Positions 34,018-45,597 of a stretch of DNA of 64,000 nucleotides are shown here, piece by piece. Source of the DNA: Zygophlyctis sp. KS116 (lineage: Eukaryota > Chytridiomycota); NCBI GenBank assembly GCA_054661495.1, contig BAAFSQ010000021.1, positions 1-64,000 of the forward strand, in the 5' to 3' direction. The notes below the pieces were generated by a model, which saw only the letters and a list, made by a program, of their open reading frames with translations, was not told where the DNA came from and did no database searches. The position numbers were made by a program, and so were the translations under genes. Each line of letters starts with the position of its first letter. The first letter of the stretch is position 1.

Positions 34018-35696
34018 ATGGAATTTAATGAATCATGCTCATTATGGAGCTTTAGGGATCCATTGCATAATCCAATTTCTAGACATCCAAAGCGAATGTC
34101 GTTGAATTTAGCAGATTATGTTCAGAGGCGCCAATTAAGTGGAAGAGGATACGCATCTCGTAATTTAAAATAGTAAACAATTAGTCCGTCAGCGCATTAA
34201 AAAATACACTTCAAACATTTATGATGAATTTCCTTCAAATGCGTCGGCAACTGGTTTAGAAATAGGATATGAATCGCTTCCATTAACGTGTCGATATTCA
34301 AATAGTATGATCAATATTTAATTACGAAAAGATTGTAATGGTGGACAATGTTTAGCTGTAGCTGATGAAGATGGATATCTTGCATTTTATGATACAAAAA
34401 CTTCGATTTGTGATGGTCCGAAAAGTCTTAGAAGGGCTCATGATAATGCTATTTTTGATATAGAATGGACAGGAGATGATCAGAAGATTGTAGGATGATA
34501 AATCTGAATAATATTAGATAACTGCATCTGGCGATCATTCCTCAATAGTCTGGGATGTTGAAACAATGGAATTTGTGGCAATATTTAAGGCACATTCTAG
34601 TAGTGTTAAAGCAGTTACTACACTAGACTCAAATAATCATATTTTTGCTAGCTCTGGAAGAGATGGGTCGATTATGGTGTTTGATACACGGTGTACTGCA
34701 ATCTTGGATGATGCAATCGGACATACAGTTCATAGGCCAGTTAACGTGATTCCAAATGCGCATGTACCGTTAGACGCAATTAAAGGTTTGAAAGGCTCAA
34801 AAAAGAAAATGGATCAGGTAATAAATGTGCTTCGTTATGATTTAGGCAGCACAATCATTTAGTGTTACAAGTGTCAAGTTTTTGGACTCATCCAGGCTAA
34901 TTTCAGCCGGTGCTGCTGATGGTGTGGTTAAGTTATGGGATATAAGATTCAATGGATTTTATTCAAAAAAGAAATTTCCTGTCTCAGCAGATAATTCTAT
35001 TCCGTCTGGAACTTACGCTAGAAAGTATGGAATCACTTCTTTAACTCTATCTCCTGATAAATGTAGTATATTCGCATCTTGCACAGACAATCAGTATTTA
35101 TTATTTACTAAATTATAGCATTTACCAATTCAATGCTGATTATTTAAAAGCACCAATCAATTCATTCAGTGCAAGTTCTTTCAAGTGCGATTCGTTTTTC
35201 ATCCGGACTTCCATTTCTCCAGATGGTCGTTTTTTGTGTAGTGGATCTAGTGATGGAAATTTGCATATTTGGGAAGTTGGTCTACCTTTGCATTCTCCGT
35301 TTCTGATGTCTGGATATGATGGAGAAGTAACCGGAGTTTCATGGTCATCAGGAGACTTTGATCAGGTATTGTGCCATAAAGAGTAATTTGTAGTTGGCTT
35401 CATGCTCTGATGATCGAAAGGTTCGCATCTGGAGATACTCACATGAATCTTCCAATAAGAATCTTCATGAATCTTTGAACTCTTCAAATCCATACATTGT
35501 TAATGAGGCTAAAGAAAGCCCAGAGAGTCTACATCACGCCGAGAGATATTATTCAGACTCTCATAATCAAGAAAATGTCGCTCCCAAAAAAGCAACCAAG
35601 ACTAAATCAAACTCTTCAACGCCATCTTCAATCAAAAAACGAACTCGTAGAATTTCAGACTATTTTAGCCCAAGAAGCGATATTTGTGATATATAA
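34018..35696 (+). CDS. CDT2: CDT2/DTL WD40 substrate receptor of CRL4
   Basis: Seven exons with six introns of 25-28 nt; 505 aa. WD40 repeats include FDIEWTGDDQKIITASGDHSSIVWDVETME, HSSSVKAV, SAGAADGVVKLWDIR and SGSSDGNLHIWEV, with the DWD-type WDV and WDIR boxes used to bind DDB1. IPNAHVPLDAI and YGITSL are typical of CDT2. The C-terminus TRRISDYF has PIP-box spacing. CDT2 targets CDT1 and other proteins on PCNA during S phase. The 214-bp upstream gap is shared with the metallothionein gene. Confidence 0.92.
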
Positions 35697-35708
35697 AAAT
35701 AAATAATA

Positions 35709-36673
35709 TTAGTTATCTTGTTCCAATTTTTTGACATTGTTTTGCCTATATTTCATAACCAAAAGATCTAAAACTAATCCCGCATATAGTATCCAACCAG
35801 TTTTTACAGAAGATGCAAAGATTTTACCTGCATTAGAAGAATCATTTAGACGAATTTTAGAAAATTGAAAGAAAAGATGCGATGCAGACGCCATCAATCC
35901 TGAATAATATATCCAAGTCTGACTATTATAATATCCTGCTAACCCAAAAAATGTGACTATTCCCACACCAAAAAATGCCAAATAACTTTTCAAATTTTCT
36001 CCAAATCGAATAGCTGTAGACTTTATACCAACCATCAAGTCATCTTTTTTATCTTGTAACGCATAAACGGTATCTATAAATTAGAAAAATTAGAAAATAC
36101 CATAAAAAAGAGTCCAGTTTATACATCCCAAATATAATGGAATAATCACTGCAGGATCTATCCCTCCAGTAACTGCCGAGTATCCCAACAAAGCCCCCCA
36201 GTTAAAAGTAATACCCAAGAATGCCTGAGGCCAAAAAGTGATCCGTTTCATTAATGGATAAGCAGCTACCAATGGAACCGAACAAGCACCAAGAGCAATT
36301 GAAAAAGGATTTAATAGAGACAATATCCCCAATCCCAAAGATAAATTGACACCGAGAAACCCGATTGCCTTGGAATTGCTAATCTCTCCTGCAGCCAATG
36401 GCCTAGATTTTGTACGATCAACCTAAATTGTTAATAAACCTAAAATACTAAGCGATCCAGTCTCTGATCCCATAAATCATTAATAATGCATCCAGCTCCT
36501 CTCATAACTACTGATCCTACCCCAAACAAACCAGTATACCATAGAGTATCCATCAAGGGAATTACTGATGAATATGATGCCATTGCAATAGACCATGCTC
36601 CAGGTAAAAACAGCAAATGCGAACCTGTCGGACTATGCCATCTGATGAGATTAAGATAATGTTTAACGGCCAT
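35709..36673 (-). CDS. COQ2: 4-hydroxybenzoate polyprenyltransferase COQ2
   Basis: Three exons; introns of 26 and 27 nt; 303 aa, eight or nine membrane spans. It begins MAVKHYLNLIRWHSPTGSHLLFLPGAWS. The first Asp-rich motif NDLWDQRLDR runs into intron 1, followed by DRTKSRPLAAGEIS. The second Asp motif YALQDKKDD is formed across intron 2. It prenylates 4-hydroxybenzoate in ubiquinone synthesis. There is no N-terminal mitochondrial presequence in this model, and only 48 bp separate it from the divergent uL3m start. Confidence 0.93.
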
Positions 36674-36721
36674 TCCAACTTGCGCTAGACCTAGCGTTTA
36701 ACCCAAAAAAATTCCAAAAAT

Positions 36722-37629
36722 ATGAGATTTCTGTCAAGATCTTTCTCTGCTACGAAATCAGCGATCACTGATATTTTTAATCATCCAGATGCCAAATATA
36801 ATGCATCATCTAGGCGTGTAGGATTTGTGACAAAGAAAATTGGAATGATGAGTTTATGGGATGAATGGGGAGTTTTTACGCCAGTGACAGTCTTACAAGC
36901 AGTAGAAAATCAAGTCATCAAAAGTATTAAGAATGATGATGGGAGATGTGTTGTTGAAATTGGTGTGGATAAACAAGAAAGGGAACATCGACTACGATCT
37001 AGTTTTTTAGGACTATTCAAGAGATATGCAATCCCTGCCAAACGTAGAATTTATGGTTTCCAAGTTTCACCAGACGCAATATTACCTTCAGGACTTCAAT
37101 TAGGAGTACATCATTTTGTTCCTGGACAATATGTTGACATACAATCTACATCAATCGGAAAAGGTTTTCAAGGAGGAATGAAACGTTGGGGATTTAAGGG
37201 TCTACCTGCAAGTCATGGAGTTTCTTTAGCTCATAGATCTATAGGATCTACTGGAAATCGTACTGATCCTGGTAAAGTTTTTAAAGGAAAGAAAATGCCA
37301 GGAAGGATGGGTGGTGATACTATATCAACTCACAATTTAAAAGTAGGATTTTGAAGATTTTTAAAGATTTTTAGATTTTAAAGATTGATACAGTGTATAA
37401 TCTTATATATGTTAAAGGATGTATTCCAGGAGTAGATGAAGCTTATGTTAGGCTAACAGATGCTAAACGTACAACATGGTTTGATAAAACGTTTCCCAAA
37501 GGATCACAAGTTCCTTTTCCAACAAATTTTAAGAAACTTTCAGAATTACCTCGTGAATTGAATATTGATTTAAATCAATTGGAAGGAACAGATCCACTAT
37601 CTCGTCAAAGAAACGAAAGAACTGGTTAA
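36722..37629 (+). CDS. MRPL9: Mitochondrial ribosomal protein uL3m
   Basis: Two exons with a 32-nt intron; 291 aa. A basic serine-rich presequence (MRFLSRSFSATKSAI) precedes RRVGFVTKKIGMMSLWDEWG, PGQYVDIQSTSIGKGFQGGMKRWGFKGLPASHG, HRSIGSTGNRTDPGKVFKGKKMPGRMGG and, after the splice, YVKGCIPG. These are the universal L3 motifs. The yeast mitochondrial orthologue is MRPL9 (human MRPL3). Confidence 0.95.
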
Positions 37630-37677
37630 TTGTGGCGTTTAAGATAAAAATAGAGCATTTCCATAAATAGTCTGAAA

Positions 37678-38599
37678 ATGTTTTCAAAGCCTGAGTTGGT
37701 AAAGGAAATAGAGAGAAAGGCTCCAACATCAATGCATGAAATAGAAGAAGTCATGAATAGCATGGACAATCTATATAAATCAAACTTTAAAGAATGGATC
37801 AGAGATGAATCAAACTTGAGTTATATTTGTACCATAAAGAGGCCTGTATTTATGAAGGAATTTAGATCAGATCGGAAATTGGGAATTCAAGTCATCCGTT
37901 GGATAACTGAAAGTTGGTCGGTATCTTCAATTATGGAGTTTATGATGAAAATGTTTGCGACAATGAATATTGATAGCATGGAATTCTCTGATATCATCTC
38001 AGAGTTAACTAGTGATTGGCCTATGGATAGGAAAAATGGTATTATTATTTTATTAAATTGTAGATTTGATTAAACTCTTGCTTGTAGGGGAGTCTGTAAC
38101 TACATGTGCAAGATTTATCTACTATTGCTTTCAACAGAGTCCTAGAACTGATCAGACACAATCATTGGTATTTCTGGCAAATTCACTTGGTTGGGATTCA
38201 TCATTTTTGAGGCTGTTTCTATTAGATCTATCAATGATGATTAATGCTAATGGTGTTGAACATAAAGCATTGATTGTCTTGATTCATCAGTCTATGGATG
38301 AAGTGGATTTGCAATATAAAGATGTAGATTTCAAAGATTTGAAAGAATTTCAAGACAAATCTGTTAAAAGTGGAGTAGCTGCTCCTCCTTCATCACCCGA
38401 GGGGACTCCACCAATTATAAATGGCTGGGAGTCTAGTTTAAAAAAGGAAGAAGATAGGCTTATTAGGAAATTAGTCTCAATTCAAGAATTCAAGGTCTTT
38501 CTAGCATTATTTGAAGTGATTATGGATATTCATGAGAAAGAGGAGCTTGAATTAGACCAAGAGCTGAATGAGAAATTATTGTACGAATTGGAATTATAG
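37678..38599 (+). CDS. Hypothetical helical protein
   Basis: Two exons with a 25-nt intron; 298 aa. The frame is preserved across the splice, joining DRKNG to DLIKLLLVGES. The sequence is almost entirely helix-forming, without signal peptide or membrane segment, and may be an alpha-solenoid; a flexible serine/proline stretch (GVAAPPSSPEGTPP) lies near residue 230. I do not recognise a family. It sits between uL3m (48 bp) and the convergent eIF4A3 (24 bp), and its codon use looks like its neighbours. Confidence 0.7.
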
Positions 38600-38623
38600 T
38601 TTTTTATTAATTTTTTAAAAAAA

Positions 38624-39861
38624 TCAAATCAAATCTGTAACATTCATTGGCATTTCATCAATCTGAGTAGAATAGTACTGTTCAATATCACGCAGAATCT
38701 TTATATCATCATTTTTAACAAAGTTGATTGCCACTCCTTTTCTTCCAAAACGTCCTGATCTACCAATTCTAAAATTTAGAAAAAGACAAAGTACCTATGA
38801 ATATAATTTTCACGATTAGAAGGCAAATCATAGTTTATAACCAATGAAACTTGTTGAACATCAATTCCTCTAGCCCAAACGTCTGTAGTGATCAGTACTC
38901 TACTAGCCCCTTGTCTAAACTCTTGCATAATAGCATCTCTTTCCTTTTGAGGCATTTCACCATGCATTGATGAAACTGTAAAATTAGCTTCTCTCATTTT
39001 TTCCGTTAACCAATTCACTTTTTGTCGAGTATTACAAAATATTACTGCTTGAGTAATAGTTAGAGTATCATATAAATCGCATAAAGTATCAAATTTCCAT
39101 TCTTCTTTTTCAACTGCAACAAAGAATTGTTTAATTCCTTCCAATGTCAATTCATCTCTCTTGACTAAAACTCTAATAGGATCTGTCATAAATTTACTAG
39201 TAATTTCCAATACATCTTGTGGTAGAGTAGCACTTAGTAATACAACTTGTGTAGAAGGAGGAAGATAGCGATAAACATCATAAATTTGTTCCTTGAATCC
39301 TTTAGAAAGCATTTCATCTGCTTCATCTAAAATCAACATTTTCAAATGTCTAGTTCTTAGATGCCTTCTCTTAATCATATCAAACACTCTTCCTGGCGTA
39401 CCACTAACAATATGTTGTCCATAATCCAATTTTTTAATATCTTCCCCCATCGAAGTACCTCCGATACAAGAATGACATTGTACATTCATGTAATCTCCTA
39501 GAGCCAGAACCACCGATTGAATTTGAGTCGCTAATTCTCTTGTCGGCGAAAGAATTAAAACTTGAGTTTCTCTAATTGAAGTATCAATTGACTGTAGTGC
39601 AGAAATAGAAAAAGTAGCAGTTTTCCCAGTTCCTGATTGTGCCTGTGCAATCACATCTCTTCCCTTGATTATGGGCATGATGGCTCTCTGTTGAATAGCC
39701 GAAGGTTTTTCAAAATCTAAAATTCAAAAAAAAATAAATTTACTGTAAGCATAAATCCCTCTCAACAAGTCTTCTTTTAGTCCCATTGAATCAAATGTTG
39801 GGGCTATTAATATTTCATTTGACGTTTCAAAAACCAGATTATCATCATTGATCGCAGCCAT
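38624..39861 (-). CDS. EIF4A3: DEAD-box helicase eIF4A3/FAL1
   Basis: Three exons; introns of 26 and 27 nt; 394 aa. [12 protein letters not shown] (motif I), [29 protein letters not shown], then [36 protein letters not shown] and the end [13 protein letters not shown] are specific for eIF4A3 rather than eIF4[14 protein letters not shown] is joined across intron 2. eIF4A3 is the RNA clamp of the exon junction complex. It is divergent (151 bp) from SF3A3, another splicing factor. Confidence 0.95.
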
Positions 39862-40012
39862 TTTCCAAGAGTTTTAAAGTTTTGAATTCTCTTTTTGTTG
39901 ATTTTCTTGTTGATTTTATTCATTTTTAATAGTATATAATTTCCTTTTAATAATTGGTTTTATCACTAAAAAAATTTTGTTTCATGTCTAGGGCGATGGC
40001 TCAGGTCAAGCA

Positions 40013-41471
40013 ATGAATTTATTTGAAACTCAACGACAACTCTTTACAGACATTGATTTCCTGTTAAAGAATTCATCCAATCTCTTGCTAGATAATTCTG
40101 TAAAGAATGGAATCTTTAAAGATTATATAATTTCTAAAAATTTGAATTTATTGCAATTCAAGGCAAAGAAAATACTGGAATTGGAAAATTCTTTAGAAAA
40201 ATCTCAAGAATTAAACAATATTACAAGCACTGGTCAAGATTTACCAGAATTTTATTCCTATTTAAAGGTTTTAAGGAGTGAATACAATGATTCTAGTCTC
40301 TGCACTGCGCTGGGTGAGGAGAAGGGTGAGAGAGACTGGGAAGCAGATAGGAGAGAGTTTGACTCTAGGTTCAATGGGGAAGAAGGTCTAGGACATTTTC
40401 TAGATTTGGTTGAATTTTACAATCGATTCTTGAATTTAAAGCCTAAGCGGATCAATTATCTCTCTTATGTACGCGTGTTTTATGATTTGGAGAAAATTCC
40501 TCTAAATTCAAAAAAAAGTGCAGACTATAAAAGTTATGTAAAGGATTTATGCTTTTATATGGAAAATTTTATATCAAAAACTAATCCATTAACAGATTTA
40601 GATTATAAAAAAGTCAATTTTTTAAAAAAATTTGAAAAAAAATGGGAAAATGGAGACTTTAAAATGGAAATTGATGATCCTTTATTTTGTAAAGCTTGTA
40701 ATTTTTTAAAAATAATAATTATAATAGGTGAAAAACAATTTTCAAAAGTTACAGTCTTTGAAGCTCATAAATCTGGAAAAAAACATTTAAAAGCTCTAGA
40801 ATCTTTTCAAAATAATGATAAAGGTGAAAAAAAGAATTTGGCAATGTTTGAATTCTTGATTAAAGAGTATACTGTAGAATTACAAAATGTAATTGAAGAA
40901 ACAGTCTTTCATGTAGAAAGAAAACAAACATTGACTGAAAAAGAACGTGTACTTTAATATTTTAATAATTTATAGATGGAAGAAGCTGCAGAAGAACCAG
41001 TAGTTATTTCAGACGCAGAGTCTGATGATTCTGAAGCATTATATAATCCTCTTAAACTTCCAATGGGATGGGATGGAAAACCTATTCCTTACTGGTTGTA
41101 CAAGTTGCATGGATTGGGTGTAGAATACAAGTGTGAAATATGTGGAAATTTTGTTTATATGGGCCGTAAAGCCTTTGAAGGACATTTTTCTGCATTTCGT
41201 CATATTTATGGTCTTCGATGTCTTGGAATTACAAATACTAGACATTTTGCTGAAATTACTAGTATTCAAGATGCTTTAGAATGTATTTACTTTTTATTAA
41301 GAATTTATAGTGTGGGAAAGATTGCAGAATGATGAAAGAGCAGTAGAAGCATCTCAAGATGCAATTGAAGAGTATGAGGATGATTATGGTAATGTCTTTA
41401 ACAAAAAGACTTTTGAAGGTATGAAATTGTTTAGTTTAGTATTAGACTTGAAAAGACAAGGATTATTATAA
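40013..41471 (+). CDS. SF3A3: Splicing factor SF3A3 (SF3a60/PRP9)
   Basis: Five exons; the first intron is 40698-40727, all introns 27-30 nt; 448 aa. The C-terminal zinc finger gives [26 protein letters not shown] and the terminal sequence EDLKRQGLL, identical to the human end once the last intron is removed. Another C2H2-like finger is C-KAC then [10 protein letters not shown], across intron 1. SF3A3 is a U2 snRNP component acting at the branch site. Intron 1 is a multiple of three without a stop, so retention would insert ten residues into the zinc finger. Confidence 0.94.
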
Positions 41472-41588
41472 AAGACTTAATAAAATCTCCATACCTTGAT
41501 CATCACCTACTCTTTTACAGAATAAGCCAAAAAACTGGCTTCTAACAAACGAAAAATAACTTTTGGTTCAGTTCAGCCCAGCAAGAAG

Positions 41589-43248
41589 ATGGTTTCCAAG
41601 AGTCAAGAGTCGCAAATGATTAGACTCATGATCCAGTGTTTGAGTGATTTGGGATTAAATAAAACTGCGCAGACACTGGAAAATGAATCGCAGGTTAAAT
41701 TAGAGTCTAGTCAAGTCTCGGCATTTAGAAGCGCTATTCTGGATGGTGATTGGAACAATTTAGATGAATATTTTACATTATTAACGATTGATGAGAAATC
41801 AATTAATAATGTAAAGTTTTTGATTTATAAACAGAAATACTTGGAATTTCTTGAAATGGGAAATGTAAAGGATGCTCTATATACTCTAAGACACGAGTTA
41901 ACTCCCTTGCGCGTGGAAAGTAAACAATTGCACAAATTATCAAGGTTTTTTAATATTTTATGAAATTTCAGCTTAATGATGCTTCAAGATACTAAAGAAT
42001 TGATGTTGAAATCAGACTGGAACGGAATCAATGGGAAATCACGGAATAAATTACTAAAGGATATTCAAAGTACTTTGTTTAAAATAATTTTTAGATTATA
42101 TACCACCACATGTAATGATTCCAGAAAGTAGACTTGAAACACTTTTGGAACAAGCAGGAAATTGGCAAAAAATGAAATGTGTTTATCATAATTCTTTTAA
42201 TGAAGAAAATGATTCGTTATATTCTGATCATTATTGTGATCGGTAATTTTTAAAAAGTAATGATAGAAATTCCTTTCCAATGAAAAATACTCTTGTTTTT
42301 GAAGATCATGCAGATGAAGTTTGGTTTGTTGCGTTTTCAAATAATGGTAATTATCTTGCTTCTGCATCAAAAGATTCAAATGCAATTATATGGAATGTAG
42401 ATGTAAGATTTTAAATAATTTAATATTATAGACTTGGAAACCACTTTATGTATTATCTGAACATAAGGATGCAGTGTCATTTTTGGCATGGAGTCCAAAT
42501 GATTTAATGTTACTAACTGCTTCAAATGATCATTCACTAAAATTATGGCAAGTTTCTACAGGGAAATGTATGAATACATTTTCAAAACATTTAGAAGCTG
42601 TGACTTCTTGTGCTTGGTTACCAGATAATAGTGGATTTGTCTCTGGATCTCTTGAAAAAGCTATATACCTTTGGAATGTCGATGGTACAGTGCTTCATAA
42701 ATGGTCTGGTATTCGTGTTATGGATCTTGCAATCACAAAAGATGGAAAAACATTGATTGCAACTTCTGAAAAGAAGATTAGGCTATATAATCTAGAAGAC
42801 AGTAATAAGTCTGAAAAAGGGTATTATTGTTTTTAAAATCTAATTAAAGTTCCTTGACTGAAAACGAATCTATTACTTCTGTATTTTTAAGTTCAGATAA
42901 TAGATATATATTAGTCAATCTATCAGTGCAAGTAATTTTTTTAAAAACTAAATATTTTAGGAAATTCATTTATGGGATTTGGAAGAAAAGAGAGTCTTGG
43001 CAAAATATATTGGACAAAAGCAAGGAAGGTTTGTAATTAGATCTTGTTTTGGAGGAACTCATGAAAACTTTATTCTTAGTGGAAGTGAAGACTCACATGT
43101 ATATGTCTGGTCTAGAGAACACGGAAATGTTTTAGAAGTGCTTTCTAGCCACACTGGTTGTGTAAATTGTGTTAGTTGGAATCAAACCAGAAACATATTT
43201 GCATCCGCCTCTGATGATCACTCAATCCGTATTTGGAGTACTGATTAA
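41589..43248 (+). CDS. WDR26/GID7 (CTLH E3 ligase subunit)
   Basis: Seven exons with six introns of 24-29 nt; 498 aa. LisH (IRLMIQCLSDLGLNKTAQTLENES), CTLH (FRSAILDGDWNNLDEYF, FLIYKQKYLEFLEMGNVKDALYTLRHELTPL), then WD40 repeats starting FEDHADEVWFVAFSNNGNYLASASKDSNAIIWNVD. This is the WDR26/Gid7 arrangement. In yeast the GID complex ubiquitinates gluconeogenic enzymes. The first intron uses a GTTTTT donor, one of few without GTA. Its stop is three bases from the convergent uL10m stop. Confidence 0.93.
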
Positions 43249-43251
43249 AGA

Positions 43252-43875
43252 TTATTTTTCTATATTTTTCAAGTGTTGATTTAAAATCTGTCCCAATTTT
43301 GACGGTAAAAATCCTAGTGTATGAACCAATTGTTGAGCAGGAGAAGATAATAAACCAACTAGCTGTGATTGAAGCTGTAACAAATTTGGTAATTTTGTAA
43401 TTGATTCTAATGCATCTGCTGATAAAACTATCCCATCATATTTTGCACCTGCGACCATTGTTTTTGCTTTAAATTTCAGAGCAATCTTATTAAAATCCTT
43501 TAGTAGATTAGGAGATTCTCCATCTGATGCATTTGAATACACTAGAATGGACGGCCCAACCAACAAATTTCTAAATGTATTTGCTGATGGTTCAATATCT
43601 GAAACAGCAGCCCCAAAAATAGAATTCCTGACCAAGAGAACAGAGAATCCACTTTTCCGACATTCTCGTTTTAGATCCTGGATGGCATTTGAAGTCATAT
43701 TATTATTCTGCAACACAAAAATTGCTCTAGCAGGCACTACATCCTTGTAAACTTCAAATAAAAAAGTTTTCCTTAGCGGGATCTGATTTCCTCGCATTGA
43801 TTTCTTTGCATTCTTAAATGCCTCTACTGCCCTGGCCTTTTGAATCATACCATTGAACAATTGCAACTTGTTCAT
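43252..43875 (-). CDS. Mitochondrial ribosomal protein uL10m
   Basis: Single exon from ATG 43875, 207 aa. The upstream frame is open for 56 more codons but contains a 30-nt direct repeat and no ATG. From MNKLQLFNGM the N-terminus is basic and amphipathic, suitable as a presequence. RKTFLFEVYKDVVPARAIFVLQNNNMTSNAIQDLKRECRKSGF and the C-terminal LVGLLSSPAQQLVHTLGFLPSKL match uL10-type L10 proteins (yeast MRPL11 type). It would form the mitochondrial stalk base. Confidence 0.85.
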   Translation of the reverse strand: MNKLQLFNGMIQKARAVEAFKNAKKSMRGNQIPLRKTFLFEVYKDVVPARAIFVLQNNNMTSNAIQDLKRECRKSGFSVLLVRNSIFGAAVSDIEPSANTFRNLLVGPSILVYSNASDGESPNLLKDFNKIALKFKAKTMVAGAKYDGIVLSADALESITKLPNLLQLQSQLVGLLSSPAQQLVHTLGFLPSKLGQILNQHLKNIEK

Positions 43876-43969
43876 TCTATTAATTTTAACAGAATTCTGT
43901 TTAGGGCTTATTACTGTTAAAGATTGAATCTGTTGATTTATTTCTAGACTTATACTTGCATTTCTGCTT

Positions 43970-44018
43970 ACTAGCACTTGATGAATACTAGTACTGAATA
44001 CTAGCACTTGATGAATAT
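43970..44018. repeat. 30-nt-spaced direct repeat upstream of uL10m
   Basis: ACTAGCACTTGATGAATA occurs at 43970 and again at 44000, in the gap between EAPP and uL10m. It is not part of the likely coding region. Confidence 0.85.
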
Positions 44019-44032
44019 AGGTAAAATCATAA

Positions 44033-44577
44033 TCACGATGCAATAACTTGATAAAAATGAGTTATAGATTCTGTATCCACCAGACCGATTTCTAAATCAC
44101 ATTCTATACATTTTACTGGATGATATATTGAATCATCACTAGTATCCCTTTGAATCACATCTTTTAGTATTTCACAATTTTCAATGTATGCAGTTTCATA
44201 CTGATGATTTCCAAGTCTAGAGTTAATGGTTATAATGTACCTAGAGAAATAAAAAGATACCGGAGTAAAACATAATGCACAAGATAGCGTTCCTTTTTGA
44301 TAGTCTTTGGATATTTTAAATTTTGATAATTTCTTTGAGAGCCATTTCTCATCATCAAAGTCTTGATTTTCATCTGATGTTAGTTGGTAGTCTTACTGTA
44401 TAAATGATCTTGATCAAGGGTTTGATCTGCAGGGACTAGTAGATCAGAGGGATCAATGTCTGAATTGGATTCATCTTCTTTCAGCGGTGGATCTTGTAGT
44501 TTTCTATGATTTCCAGATGCTAATTTCCCAGAATTAACAAGAGCATCAAGTGAATCTAAACTCTTTGACTTTAGCAT
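44033..44577 (-). CDS. EAPP (E2F-associated phosphoprotein)-like
   Basis: Three exons; introns 44374-44396 (23 nt) and 44217-44240 (24 nt); 165 aa. An acidic N-terminus is followed by LSCALCFTPV, then HPVKCIECDLEIGLVD and the end HFYQVIAS. This matches the EAPP cysteine-rich core (LSCALCFTTL, HPVxCxEC) and the FHFFNVLAS end. Human EAPP modulates E2F activity. Its ATG (44577-44575) overlaps the start codon of divergent PIG-C inside CATG. Intron 2 is a stop-free multiple of three. Confidence 0.85.
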
Positions 44578-45515
44578 GGGCAGCCTAGACCTGAAAGCTG
44601 TGGCACCAATGGCATGGGAAAAGATTCTCTACAAGGAGCAGGAGTATCCTGATAATTATGTGGATTCTTCGTTTTTACAAGAGATGGAAAAGAATGTTAA
44701 TGTCAGGCCATTGAGTTATTGGGATGTGGTTTGGGAAACTATTCCTGTGAGCATTCATACGTCTGCAATTCTATTTTTTGTCGGAATATTTATCCATTTG
44801 TATAATAATCTGTTGAGCGCATCCTTATTGATCTCAATGTCATTTTTAACTTGTATTTCAGGATACTTTATATGGGATTTTTATTTGGATGGCGTGCAAA
44901 GATCATATGCAAATGGTGAAACTAGAGCAAAAATATTATCCAGTTCTATAATATTAACAATAATAATAATGGGGCTCTCTCCGTTATTGAAGACTTTAAC
45001 AAGAGATATTTCTTCAGATTCATTATGGGCAATGACAATGTTTATGTTGATTGGAAATGCTGCTTTTCATGATTATACTTGTCCAAATAAGACAACTGCA
45101 CAATTTCCTGATTCTCTCTCAATTAATGCAGCTATATTCTCTTGTGTCTTGTTAGCGTCAAGGTTGGATTTAGTAATTGATGTTTTTGCATTAATGTTGG
45201 TTGGATTAGAGATTTTTGGACTTTTCCCAGTGTTTCAGAGATATTTAAGGGTATTTTTCTTCATCTTTATTATAGAGGAAATCAGAAAATATGCATGTAA
45301 TTTTATGCCTGATTCTAATGATTTCTACATGTATTTTATTCAAGACAATTCATCAAATTATTATAGTATTTTATCTAGGATTTCTAGTACTAGTGACTTT
45401 TCTAAGTCCTGCTCTTCTAATTTGGATTCAACAGTATAAATCAGAAATTAGAGGACCATGGGATGAAGCAAAGATTTTGAAGATGAAATCTAAAAGATTG
45501 AATTTAATGTTTTAA
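44576..45515 (+). CDS. GPI2: PIG-C (GPI2), GPI-GlcNAc transferase subunit
   Basis: Two exons; intron 45251-45275 (25 nt); 304 aa, multi-spanning. WEKILYKEQEYPDNYVDSSFLQEMEKN, LSPLLKTLTRDISSDSLWAM, LSINAAIFSCVLLASRL and the C-terminal EIRGPWDEAKI are the PIG-C signature, the last one after the splice. It belongs to the complex that starts GPI anchor synthesis on the ER. ATG 44576 or 44609 could be the start; both place its promoter inside the EAPP gene or on top of its start. Confidence 0.94.
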
Positions 45516-45597
45516 AGGATTTCTGATTCTCTTTTAAATCGCGTGTCGCCGTTGCTTTAGAGCGCGTTTTGACTTTGTTTGAATATTAAATTTAGAT

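Noticed and set aside
43876-44043. Extending uL10m upstream through the open frame
   Set aside because: The extension has no ATG and consists of a direct repeat; the N-terminus from 43875 already looks like a mitochondrial presequence.
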